This document shows positions 1-7,160 of a stretch of 21,575 nucleotides of DNA, piece by piece. Both the position numbers and the translations under genes were made by a program. The number at the start of each line of letters is the position of its first letter. Positions within the stretch are counted from its first letter, which is position 1. The stretch lies in NCBI GenBank assembly GCA_019310195.1, contig JAFDET010000021.1, forward strand, positions 1 through 21,575, in the 5' to 3' direction. Origin of the DNA: Deltaproteobacteria bacterium. GTDB taxonomy: Bacteria > Myxococcota_A > UBA9160 > JAFDET01. The notes under the pieces are model-generated. The model ran no database searches and had not been told where the DNA came from. It was given only the letters and a program-made list of their open reading frames with translations.

Positions 1-254
1 CGCTCGCGCTTCTCCTTCTCGAAGCGGGAGCGCGAAGCGATGTAGACCTCACAGCCGATGATCGGCTTCACGCCGCTGGCCATGGCCTTCTGGTAGAACT
101 CGACCACGCCGAACAGGTTGCCGTGGTCCGTCATGGCCACGGCGGGCATGTTCAGCGCTTTGCACTGCTGGAAGAGCGGCGCGTGCTGGATGGCGCCGTC
201 GAGGAGCGAGTACTGCGTGTGGAGGTGAAGGTGGACGAAGGGCGCGTGGGACAC
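1..254 (-). CDS. dnaE: DNA polymerase III alpha subunit, N-terminal part (cut by window edge)
   Basis: Replicative DNA polymerase catalytic subunit; only the first 84 or so codons are inside the window. The visible protein starts VSHAPFVHLHLHTQYSLLDG and continues through TDHGNLFGVVEFYQKA and IGCEVYIA. These are the hallmark N-terminal PHP-domain motifs of bacterial DnaE (HLHTQYSLLDGA and TDHGNLFG). I chose the GTG at 252-254 because it gives the usual short lead-in before the PHP motif and has a GGGAG-type ribosome binding site inside the end of guaA. It starts 4 bp beyond the guaA stop, so it is almost certainly cotranscribed with guaBA. PHP metal-ligand histidines are present, but the polymerase domain is outside the window, so intactness cannot be judged. 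Family call is very secure. Confidence 0.93.
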   Translation of the reverse strand, partial: MSHAPFVHLHLHTQYSLLDGAIQHAPLFQQCKALNMPAVAMTDHGNLFGVVEFYQKAMASGVKPIIGCEVYIASRSRFEKEKRE

Positions 255-258
255 CGCC

Positions 259-1818
259 CTACTCCCACTCGATGGTGGACGGCGGCTTCGACGAAATGTC
301 GTACACCACCCGGTTCACGCCCTTCACCTCGTTGATGATCCGCGACGAGATCGCGGCCAGTACGTCGCCCGGCAGCCGCGCCCAGTCGGCGGTCATGGCG
401 TCCACGGAGGTGACCGCCCGCACGGCGATCACGTTTTCGTAGGTGCGCGAGTCGCCCATGACGCCCACGCTCTGCACCGGCAAGAAGACCGCAAAGGCCT
501 GCCACAACGACTCGTACACGCCGCCGCGGCGGATCTCCTCGGTCACCACGGCATCGGCGCGCCGCAGGGTGGCCAGGCGCTCCGGCGTGATCTCGCCCAC
601 GATCCGGACGGCCAGCCCCGGTCCCGGGAACGGGTGGCGGCCCACCACGGTCTCGGGCAGGCCCAGGTTACGCCCCACCTCCCGCACTTCGTCCTTGAAG
701 AGCTCGCGCAGGGGCTCCACCAGCTCCAGCTTCATCACCTCGGGGAGCCCCCCCACGTTGTGGTGGCTCTTGATCGTGGCCGCCGGTCCGCGCACGGAGA
801 CGCTCTCGATGACGTCGGGGTAGAGCGTGCCCTGGACCAGGAAGCGGGCGTCGTCCAGCCGCTCCGCCTCGTGCTCGAAGACCTCGATGAAGAGATGCCC
901 GATGATGCGGCGCTTCTCCTCCGGATCGATCACACCCGCCAGCGCCTGGACGAAGCGCGACGACGCATCGTTGGTCAGCAGGCGGATCCCCAGGGCCTGA
1001 CGGAAGGTGGACTCCACCTCCTGACGTTCGCCCTCCCGCAAGAGGCCGTTGTCCACGAAGATGCAGGTCAGCTGGTCGCCCACTGCGCGGTGCACCAGTG
1101 CAGCCGCCACGGCCGAGTCCACGCCACCCGAGAGTCCGCAGACCACCGGCGCGTTGCCCACCTGGACGCGGATCTTCTCCACGGCCTCCTCGATGAAGGC
1201 CTCCATCGTCCACGACGCCGTGCAGCCGCAGATGCCGTGCACGAAGTTGGCCAGGATCCGTTCGCCGCCGTCGGTGTGGATCACCTCCGGGTGGAACTGG
1301 AGCCCGTAGATCGGCTTGTCTCGATGGCGCACGGCGGCGAACGGCGAGCCCTCGCTGGTGGCCAGGACGCCGAACTCGGAGGGCAAGCGCTGGACCTTGT
1401 CGCCGTGGCTCATCCACACCGTGCGTCGCTGGCGCTCGCCCAGGCCGTCGAAGATCGGGTCCTCGCGCTCGATGGAAAGCTCGGCGGGCCCGTACTCGCG
1501 CTCGTCGGCAGGCTCCACCAGGCCACCCAGGTGGTGGGCCAGGAGCTGAAGGCCGTAGCAGACGCAGAGCATCGGAAGATCCAGCTCGAAGATCGCAGGG
1601 TCGATCTGGGGCGCGTCGGCATCCAGCACGCTGGAGGGACCGCCGGACAAGATGATCCCGGCGGGCTTCCAGGCACGCACGGCGTCGGCGTCCAGGGTCG
1701 GCGGCTGGATCTCGCAGTAGACGCGCTGCTCTCGGATCCGGCGCGCAATGAGCTGGGTGTACTGGGACCCGTAGTCCAGGATCAGGACCCGGTCACGATG
1801 GGCATCGCGGGGGGACAT
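259..1818 (-). CDS. guaA: GMP synthase (glutamine-hydrolysing)
   Basis: Converts XMP to GMP using ATP and glutamine, the last step of de novo GMP synthesis in the cytosol. The N-terminal class I glutamine amidotransferase shows LDYGSQYTQLIARRIRE near residues 14-30, the nucleophile C87 in CVCYGLQLL, and the H176/E178 pair in GLQFHPEV. The ATP-pyrophosphatase domain carries the P-loop LSGGVDSAVAA (229-239) and FVDNGLLREGE. The C-terminal dimerisation domain has HPFPGPGLAVRIVGE and ends SSKPPSTIEWE, the conserved GuaA terminus. Length of 519 aa is normal. I prefer the ATG at 1818, which has a GAGAG ribosome binding site. An in-frame GTG at 1842 would add 8 residues but has no Shine-Dalgarno. 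It follows guaB by 67 bp and precedes dnaE by 4 bp. Confidence 0.97.
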   Translation of the reverse strand: MSPRDAHRDRVLILDYGSQYTQLIARRIREQRVYCEIQPPTLDADAVRAWKPAGIILSGGPSSVLDADAPQIDPAIFELDLPMLCVCYGLQLLAHHLGGLVEPADEREYGPAELSIEREDPIFDGLGERQRRTVWMSHGDKVQRLPSEFGVLATSEGSPFAAVRHRDKPIYGLQFHPEVIHTDGGERILANFVHGICGCTASWTMEAFIEEAVEKIRVQVGNAPVVCGLSGGVDSAVAAALVHRAVGDQLTCIFVDNGLLREGERQEVESTFRQALGIRLLTNDASSRFVQALAGVIDPEEKRRIIGHLFIEVFEHEAERLDDARFLVQGTLYPDVIESVSVRGPAATIKSHHNVGGLPEVMKLELVEPLRELFKDEVREVGRNLGLPETVVGRHPFPGPGLAVRIVGEITPERLATLRRADAVVTEEIRRGGVYESLWQAFAVFLPVQSVGVMGDSRTYENVIAVRAVTSVDAMTADWARLPGDVLAAISSRIINEVKGVNRVVYDISSKPPSTIEWE

Positions 1819-1885
1819 GGCTCTCTCGCGGTCGGCCGGCACGGAGGAAGGTCGGCGGCTTCGCGTCGGGGGGGACGTTCCGATT

Positions 1886-3346
1886 CTACTCGATCCGGTA
1901 GTTCGGGGCTTCCTTGGTGATGATCACGTCGTGTACGTGGCCCTCTTGCAGCCCCGCCGACGAGATCCGCACGAAGCGCGCGCGCTCTTTGAGCTCGGCC
2001 AGGTTGGGCGCCCCGCAGTAGCCCATCCCCGAACGCAGTCCGCCCACCAGCTGGTGGATGGTGTTGGAGAGGTTGCCCCGGTACGGCACCCGGCCTTCGA
2101 TCCCCTCCGGCACCAGCTTGCCGGTCTCGATGCCGGACTGGAAGTAGCGATCGCGACTGCCGTCGGCCATGGCGCCCAGGGAGCCCATGCCCCGGTAGTC
2201 CTTGTAGGAGCGGCCCTGGTAGAGGACCACCTCCCCCGGAGCCTCGTCGGTGCCGGCGAACAGCGAGCCGATCATCACCAGCGAGGCGCCGGCGGCCAGC
2301 CCCTTGGTCACGTCGCCCGAGTACTTCACGCCGCCGTCGGAGATCACCGGGATTCCGGCTCGGCCGGCTACGCCCACCGCGTCGGTCAGGGCCGAGAACT
2401 GCGGCACTCCGACACCGGCCACCACCCGAGTGGTGCAGATCGAGCCCGGGCCCACGCCCACCTTGACCGCGGAGACGCCCACCTTGAGCAGCGCCTCGGT
2501 GCCCTCGGCGGTGGCCACGTTGCCGCCGATGATGGGCAGCTCGGGGAAGGCGTGGCGCAGCTCCTCGATGGTGCGCAGCACGCCGGCGGAGTGGCCGTGG
2601 GCCGAGTCGACCACCAGAACGTCCACGCCGGCGTCCACCAGCGCCTGGGCCCGCTCCTCGCGCTCGGGCCCCACGCCCAGGGCGGCCCCGCAGCGCAGCC
2701 GACCCATGTCGTCCTTGGCGGCGTGGGGGAAGCGCTGGGCCTTCTCGATGTCCTTGATGGTGATGAGCCCGGTCAGGGTGCCGTCGGAGTCGACCACCAG
2801 CAGCTTCTCGATGCGGTGCTCGTGCAGCAGCTCCTTGGCGCGGTCCATGCCCGTGCCGGGCGGAACCGTCACGAGGTGGTCGGAGGTCATGACCGAGGAC
2901 ACCGGCTGGGTGGGATCCTTCACGAAGCGCAGGTCGCGGTTGGTGAGGATGCCCACCGCCTTGCCGCCGCGCGTCACCGGGAAGCCCGAGATCTTGTAGC
3001 GGGCCATCAGCTCCAGCGCTTCGTGGATCGGCTGCTCGGGCTCCATGGTGATCGGGTCCACGATCATCCCGGATTCCGAGCGCTTGACCTTGTCCACTTC
3101 GGAGGCCTGGGCCTCGACCGTCAGGTTGCGGTGCACGATCCCGATGCCGCCGTTCTGCGCCATGCAGATGGCCGTGGCGTGCTCGGTGACCGTATCCATC
3201 GCCGCCGAGGCCAGCGGGATGTTCAGTGCGATGTCGGGAGTGAGCTGGGTACGGAGCGAAACGTCCGTCGGAAGGACCTCGGAGGCCGCAGGCACAAGGA
3301 GGACGTCGTCAAACGTCAGGCCTTCGCGGATCCTATCCGTGTCCAT
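1886..3346 (-). CDS. guaB: Inosine-5'-monophosphate dehydrogenase
   Basis: Oxidises IMP to XMP with NAD+, the committed step to guanine nucleotides, directly feeding the GuaA product downstream. The protein starts MDTDRIREGLTFDDVLLVPA, the standard IMPDH opening. A pair of CBS domains occupies about residues 95-205. The catalytic loop is GVGPGSICTTRVVAGVG with C304, the NAD-site motif is VVDSAHGHS (245-253), and the flap/IMP-site region is KDYRGMGSLGAM. Length of 486 aa is typical. The frame stays open upstream to 3460, but that extension is arginine-rich and overlaps the preceding gene; the family start is the ATG at 3346. That ATG lies 14 bp inside the end of the upstream cyclic-nucleotide-domain gene, which suggests translational coupling; no strong separate ribosome binding site is visible. 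Confidence 0.97.
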   Translation of the reverse strand: MDTDRIREGLTFDDVLLVPAASEVLPTDVSLRTQLTPDIALNIPLASAAMDTVTEHATAICMAQNGGIGIVHRNLTVEAQASEVDKVKRSESGMIVDPITMEPEQPIHEALELMARYKISGFPVTRGGKAVGILTNRDLRFVKDPTQPVSSVMTSDHLVTVPPGTGMDRAKELLHEHRIEKLLVVDSDGTLTGLITIKDIEKAQRFPHAAKDDMGRLRCGAALGVGPEREERAQALVDAGVDVLVVDSAHGHSAGVLRTIEELRHAFPELPIIGGNVATAEGTEALLKVGVSAVKVGVGPGSICTTRVVAGVGVPQFSALTDAVGVAGRAGIPVISDGGVKYSGDVTKGLAAGASLVMIGSLFAGTDEAPGEVVLYQGRSYKDYRGMGSLGAMADGSRDRYFQSGIETGKLVPEGIEGRVPYRGNLSNTIHQLVGGLRSGMGYCGAPNLAELKERARFVRISSAGLQEGHVHDVIITKEAPNYRIE

Positions 3347-3791
3347 CGTTGGGCGCGGAGGGTAGCGCCTGCCGGAGCGCGGGCAATGCCTCTCGAAGCT
3401 GAGCGGCGGTCTCGTGCAGCAGCGCCTCCAGGAGCCGGCAGCCGAGGCGCGGCGCGTCATCCACCAGGCGACGGAAGCTCGCGCGCTCCATGTGGGCGAC
3501 GCTGCAGGCGGTGACGGCCAGGGCCGTCACCTCGCGGCGTCGCGCGGAGATCAGCGACAGGCCGCCCAGCACCGCCCCCGGCCCGAGCCGGGCCAGACGC
3601 CCCTGCTCCTGGGTCTCGAGGGCCACCTCCCCTTCCAGCACCAGGAACAGGCCCTCGGCCTCGACGCCCTCTTCGAAGAGCACGCGGCCCTCGGCCAGCT
3701 CCTCGACCTCGAGGTGCTCGTCCAGCAGCTCGCGCTCCTCGTCGGAGAGCTCTTCGAGCAGCGCGAAGCGCTTGAGGCTCTCGACGCTCAC
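3333..3791 (-). CDS. Stand-alone cyclic nucleotide-binding (Crp-like effector) domain protein
   Basis: A 152-aa protein made almost entirely of one cNMP-binding beta-roll. It opens with SVESLKRFALLEELSDEERELL, followed by VLFEEGVEAEGLFLVLEGEV and LARLGPGAVLGGLSL. No helix-turn-helix, kinase or channel region follows; the C-terminal 40 residues look helical. In the phosphate-binding cassette the usual Glu that contacts the ribose is Gly77 (LGGLSL where FGELAL is expected), while the Arg is kept (R86). Cyclic nucleotide binding is therefore doubtful and it may act as a structural or protein-binding module. The start is GTG at 3791 with a 4-bp GTGA overlap with the upstream DUF4388 gene, and the end overlaps guaB. 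No specific function can be assigned. Confidence 0.85.
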   Translation of the reverse strand: MSVESLKRFALLEELSDEERELLDEHLEVEELAEGRVLFEEGVEAEGLFLVLEGEVALETQEQGRLARLGPGAVLGGLSLISARRREVTALAVTACSVAHMERASFRRLVDDAPRLGCRLLEALLHETAAQLREALPALRQALPSAPNDGHG

Positions 3792-5332
3792 GGCAGGACC
3801 CTCGACAGCAGCGGCCGCAGGACCTGGCTGGCGCCCTTGCCGCTCTCGATCGGAACCAGGAAGAGCGAGGCCTCGTCCAGCAGCGCCACGTTCTCGCGCA
3901 GCTCGTCGGGCAGGGGCCGCTCGCCCTTGCGCAGCAGGATGGCGTGGAAGATGCGCGCGCGCGGCACGTCGCGCAGTGCCGCCACGATCGGCCCGACCAC
4001 GGCGCTGGCTTCGGCGACACGCCCCTCCAGGAGCACCACCACACCCAGGGCACCGTGGCCCGCCAGGGGCCAGATCGGCGCATAGGCCGGGTCGATGGGC
4101 ACGTGAACGATCTGCAGGCCCCGCGTGTCGTCCACGGGCAGACGCCCGACGGTCGAAAGATCCGAGGCCTCGAACGTCCCGCCGGCGAAGGCCCCCTCGA
4201 GCCGTGCCCCCGGCAGGCCGCGCAGCAGGCGCACGAAATCGGCGGTGGCCTCGCGTCGCGCGGAGACCAGCAGCAGCTTGGCATCGCAGGCCGGCGCACC
4301 GCGCGGCCGCGAGGCGTCCAGGTAGTCGCCCAGCCGGCGAGCCTGGGCGGCTGTGAACAGGCCCTGGCCCGGGCGACTGGGGGGCGCGTGGGATCCGCGC
4401 CGGATCTCCACCATGCCCCGCTCCATCAGCGTGTGAAGCGTGCGCAGGACCTGGTAGTCCGGGAACGAGCAGTGATCCACGACGTCCTGAACCTGGCTAT
4501 AGATCTCCAGGAGCAGCAGCACCTCCTGGGTCAGCGGGTGCACCATGTTGGGGAGGTCGGTGCTCTTCACGCGCAGGGCCACGTGGGCGTCCGCCGCCGG
4601 CAGGCTGCGCCCCGCGCGGTTGCTCTCGTCGATCTGGCGCATGCCCTCCATCAGCAGGGCGCGCAGCGGCTTGTCGATCTCGTGGGACACGTCGGGCTTG
4701 CGGGGGGAGAAGGCAAACGTCCCCTCGCTCCACGCCAGCAGCCGGAAGAGCGCCTTCTCGCCCTCCACGGCGCCCGTCGAAGCCTGGACCACATTGCCCG
4801 CGTCCAGGTGGATGGCGCCCCGCTCCGAGCGGCCCTGGCTGTCCGAACGCTCCAGCTCCAGGGTTCCCGTCTTGGCATTGGTGCCGAACAGCTGCAGCAG
4901 GTCCGGCAGCGCGATCTGCTTGAGCCGGCCGCTGACGTGGGCATCATCCTCGACCTCGGCGACCTCGTCCAGACGCGCCAGACGGGAGAGCATGGCCTCG
5001 ATGCGATGCGCCAACTCGCGCGGCTCCAGCTCGGCCGGCGCCGTCTCGTCCCCGGGGCCCGGCTCCGCGCCCGGGCCCAGCGGCCGCCCCAGGAACAAGA
5101 AGCGCACCGCCTGGGTCCGCGGGTTGGTGTGCAGGATGTCGGCCAGCTTGGCCGCGTCGATCAGCGGCAGGTCGAACGGCGCCACCACCACGTCCGGCGG
5201 CTCCGCCAGGGCCATCTCCAGCGCCCCGGCGCCGTGCGCCGCCGTGCGCGTATCGATGGACAGCCCGGCACAGGCCTCCTCGATGCGCTTGGCTCGCGTG
5301 GCCTCCCCATCGGCGATCAGCACGGCGCTCAC
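3788..5332 (-). CDS. Pseudo-receiver / DUF4388 / degenerate small-GTPase-like protein
   Basis: A 514-aa three-part signalling protein. Residues 1-118 have a response-regulator receiver fold pattern (SAVLIADGE, then PPDVVVAPFDLPLID). The position of the phospho-accepting Asp appears to be Pro (VAPFDLP where a receiver has LLDxxLP), so it is probably not phosphorylated. Residues about 132-315 match DUF4388 (PatA N-terminal-like): GRLKQIALPDLLQLFGTNAKTG, then RGAIHLDAGNVVQAS and ALFRLLAWSEGTF. Residues about 350-514 follow the layout of bacterial Arf-like GTPases: KLLLVSARREATADFVRLL at the P-loop position, DDTRGLQIVHVP, then GALGVVVLLEG. GxxxxGKT and the G3 PGQ motif are lost. The GTG start at 5332 has AGGGG upstream and lies 9 bp after the upstream regulator. 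Exact function unknown; a scaffold or polarity/motility regulator is plausible. Confidence 0.8.
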   Translation of the reverse strand: MSAVLIADGEATRAKRIEEACAGLSIDTRTAAHGAGALEMALAEPPDVVVAPFDLPLIDAAKLADILHTNPRTQAVRFLFLGRPLGPGAEPGPGDETAPAELEPRELAHRIEAMLSRLARLDEVAEVEDDAHVSGRLKQIALPDLLQLFGTNAKTGTLELERSDSQGRSERGAIHLDAGNVVQASTGAVEGEKALFRLLAWSEGTFAFSPRKPDVSHEIDKPLRALLMEGMRQIDESNRAGRSLPAADAHVALRVKSTDLPNMVHPLTQEVLLLLEIYSQVQDVVDHCSFPDYQVLRTLHTLMERGMVEIRRGSHAPPSRPGQGLFTAAQARRLGDYLDASRPRGAPACDAKLLLVSARREATADFVRLLRGLPGARLEGAFAGGTFEASDLSTVGRLPVDDTRGLQIVHVPIDPAYAPIWPLAGHGALGVVVLLEGRVAEASAVVGPIVAALRDVPRARIFHAILLRKGERPLPDELRENVALLDEASLFLVPIESGKGASQVLRPLLSRVLP

Positions 5333-5341
5333 AGCATCCCC

Positions 5342-7129
5342 CTACAGCCCCACCGACACGCCCAGGTCGCGCTGGAGCTTGAAGGCCAGGTGCTCCACCA
5401 GCGACCGGTCGCTCGTGTGGAAGAAGGGCGACGCATCGCCGTCTTCCGAACGTTCGCGGATCAGGGCGTAGGCCGGACCCTCTCCGTAGTAGATGACGAA
5501 GGGCACGCGGGTTCCGGCACGTCGCGCCGAGACGCAGGTGACCGGCCCGCCGGCCACGGCGTCGGCCTTCGCGTCGCTCACCAGCACCACCTCGGCCCGC
5601 GGCTGGAGACCGCGCAGCCGCTCCAGGCTCTCGCGCACACCCGCCGGAATCCCCGACCCGGGCGAGACGAACACCAGGCCCCGGTCCCGGGGACGCCGCG
5701 CCACCTCGTCGATGGCGAAGCGCATCACCTGCTCGGGCGTCTGCGGGGAACCGGGCCGCGCCAGCTCCAGCAGCGCATCCACGGCGCCGGAGAACGACTC
5801 CTGCTCGATATCGAGGCTGCGCAGCAGCGTAGTGCGATCGTCTTCGAGCCGCGCCTCCAGCGCGTGGCCCAGGATCTCCACCTGGGTGCCGTCGGCCGGG
5901 TAGCTGGCTGCCGAAAGCAGCAGCCGCGGACGCTCGTCGGGGCTCAGCTCCTCGAACAGGTCGGCGGCCTGGAGCGCCTCGCGGATGCGACGCTTGAGCA
6001 CCGCGGCGCCCAGCGCATCGGTTTCGGGCAGCAGGACGCGATAGCGGCCCTCGCTCTCGGAAGCGATCAGGTCGGTCGAGCGCAGCGCGCGACTCACCTG
6101 GAAGACCAGCGACTCGAGAAACCGCCCCAGCTCGGGTGCCGAGAAACGCTCGCTCAGGCGGGCCAGACCGTCCAGCTCCAGGAGCAGCAGTGCAAAGCTG
6201 CGCCCGAAGCGGTTGGCCTTCTGGATCTCGTTGCGCACCACGTCCTCGAAGAACGCCAGCGTGTACGCCTTGGTGGTCGGGTCGCGGAAGGAGCGCCGCT
6301 CCAGGCTGCGCAGCTTCAGGGAGTTGGCCAGCGCGACGGACGCCAGCTCCGCGGCCTTCTGGGCCAGCGCACGTTCCGGATCCCCGAAGTCGTCGCCCTC
6401 CAACTTGTCGGAGAGCCGCACCAGCCCGATCAGCCGGCCGCCGTGACGCAGGAAGACCACCAGCGACTCGCCGGCCCCGAAATCCTGGGGCAGGCGCTCG
6501 GCATCCAGCGCCTCGGGCTCCTCGGCCACCTGCACCAGCCCGCGCGCCGCCACCAGGCGGAGCTTGTCCGAGTCCTGGTCGTCGCGCACCCAGAGCACGC
6601 CGCTCTGGGCGCCGGTCTCGATGCAGAAGGCCTCCAGGGTGCGCTCCGCGAGAGGCTGGAGCGACAAGGTCGCGAACAGGCCCACGGCGCGCTCGTACAG
6701 AGACAGCGCGCCCATGTACTCCAGGTTCTCCTGCATCAGCTTCTCGGACTCGCGGTGCAGGCGGCGGGCGTTGAGGATCTGCTCCAGCGTGCGCGCCAGG
6801 GTGCTGCGCTCGATGGGCTTGAGCAGGTACTCGGTGGCGCCGTACTTCATGGCGTCCACGGCCGTCTGCACGTCGCCCACGCCCGAGACGATGACCACGG
6901 CCTGGTCGGGCCAGCGCTCCTTGATGCGCTTGATGAGCTCGCCGCCGTCCATCTCCGGCATCACCAGGTCGGTGATGACCAGATCGAAGCGGTCGCGCTC
7001 CATGGCGTGGAGGGCTTCGACGCCGTCCGCCGCCGTCTCGACCTCGTAGCCTTCCTCGGCCAGCAGGCCCTCCAGGAAGGTTCGGAAGTAGAGTTGGTCG
7101 TCGACCGCGAGTACGCGGGCTTTCGGCAT
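5342..7129 (-). CDS. Response regulator with GAF-like and degenerate GGDEF-like domains
   Basis: A 595-aa cytoplasmic signalling protein. Residues 1-125 form a complete receiver: acidic pair D10/D11, phospho-acceptor D54 in VITDLVMPEMDGG, S82 and K104 in YLLKPIE. A helical linker (110-150) leads to a GAF-like segment, about 150-275 (AFCIETGAQSGVLWVRD, then GGRLIGLVRLSDK). Residues about 281-440 follow a GGDEF fold (RDPTTKAYTLAFFEDVVRNE, then VLLPETDALGAAVLKRRIRE), but the signature is SEGRY at 359-363, so diguanylate cyclase activity is unlikely. Residues about 465-595 form an extra C-terminal domain I do not recognise. The ATG at 7129 has AAAGGG upstream. It follows miaB by 31 bp and precedes the DUF4388 gene by 9 bp, so the two likely work together, with this protein as the phosphorylatable input. 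Confidence 0.85.
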   Translation of the reverse strand: MPKARVLAVDDQLYFRTFLEGLLAEEGYEVETAADGVEALHAMERDRFDLVITDLVMPEMDGGELIKRIKERWPDQAVVIVSGVGDVQTAVDAMKYGATEYLLKPIERSTLARTLEQILNARRLHRESEKLMQENLEYMGALSLYERAVGLFATLSLQPLAERTLEAFCIETGAQSGVLWVRDDQDSDKLRLVAARGLVQVAEEPEALDAERLPQDFGAGESLVVFLRHGGRLIGLVRLSDKLEGDDFGDPERALAQKAAELASVALANSLKLRSLERRSFRDPTTKAYTLAFFEDVVRNEIQKANRFGRSFALLLLELDGLARLSERFSAPELGRFLESLVFQVSRALRSTDLIASESEGRYRVLLPETDALGAAVLKRRIREALQAADLFEELSPDERPRLLLSAASYPADGTQVEILGHALEARLEDDRTTLLRSLDIEQESFSGAVDALLELARPGSPQTPEQVMRFAIDEVARRPRDRGLVFVSPGSGIPAGVRESLERLRGLQPRAEVVLVSDAKADAVAGGPVTCVSARRAGTRVPFVIYYGEGPAYALIRERSEDGDASPFFHTSDRSLVEHLAFKLQRDLGVSVGL

Positions 7130-7160
7130 GCGAGGCCCTTTCCCGAGCCGAGGCTAGAAG

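Noticed and set aside
1819..1842. GTG start at 1842 for guaA
   Set aside because: It adds 8 residues not typical of the family and has no ribosome binding site; the ATG at 1818 is better placed.
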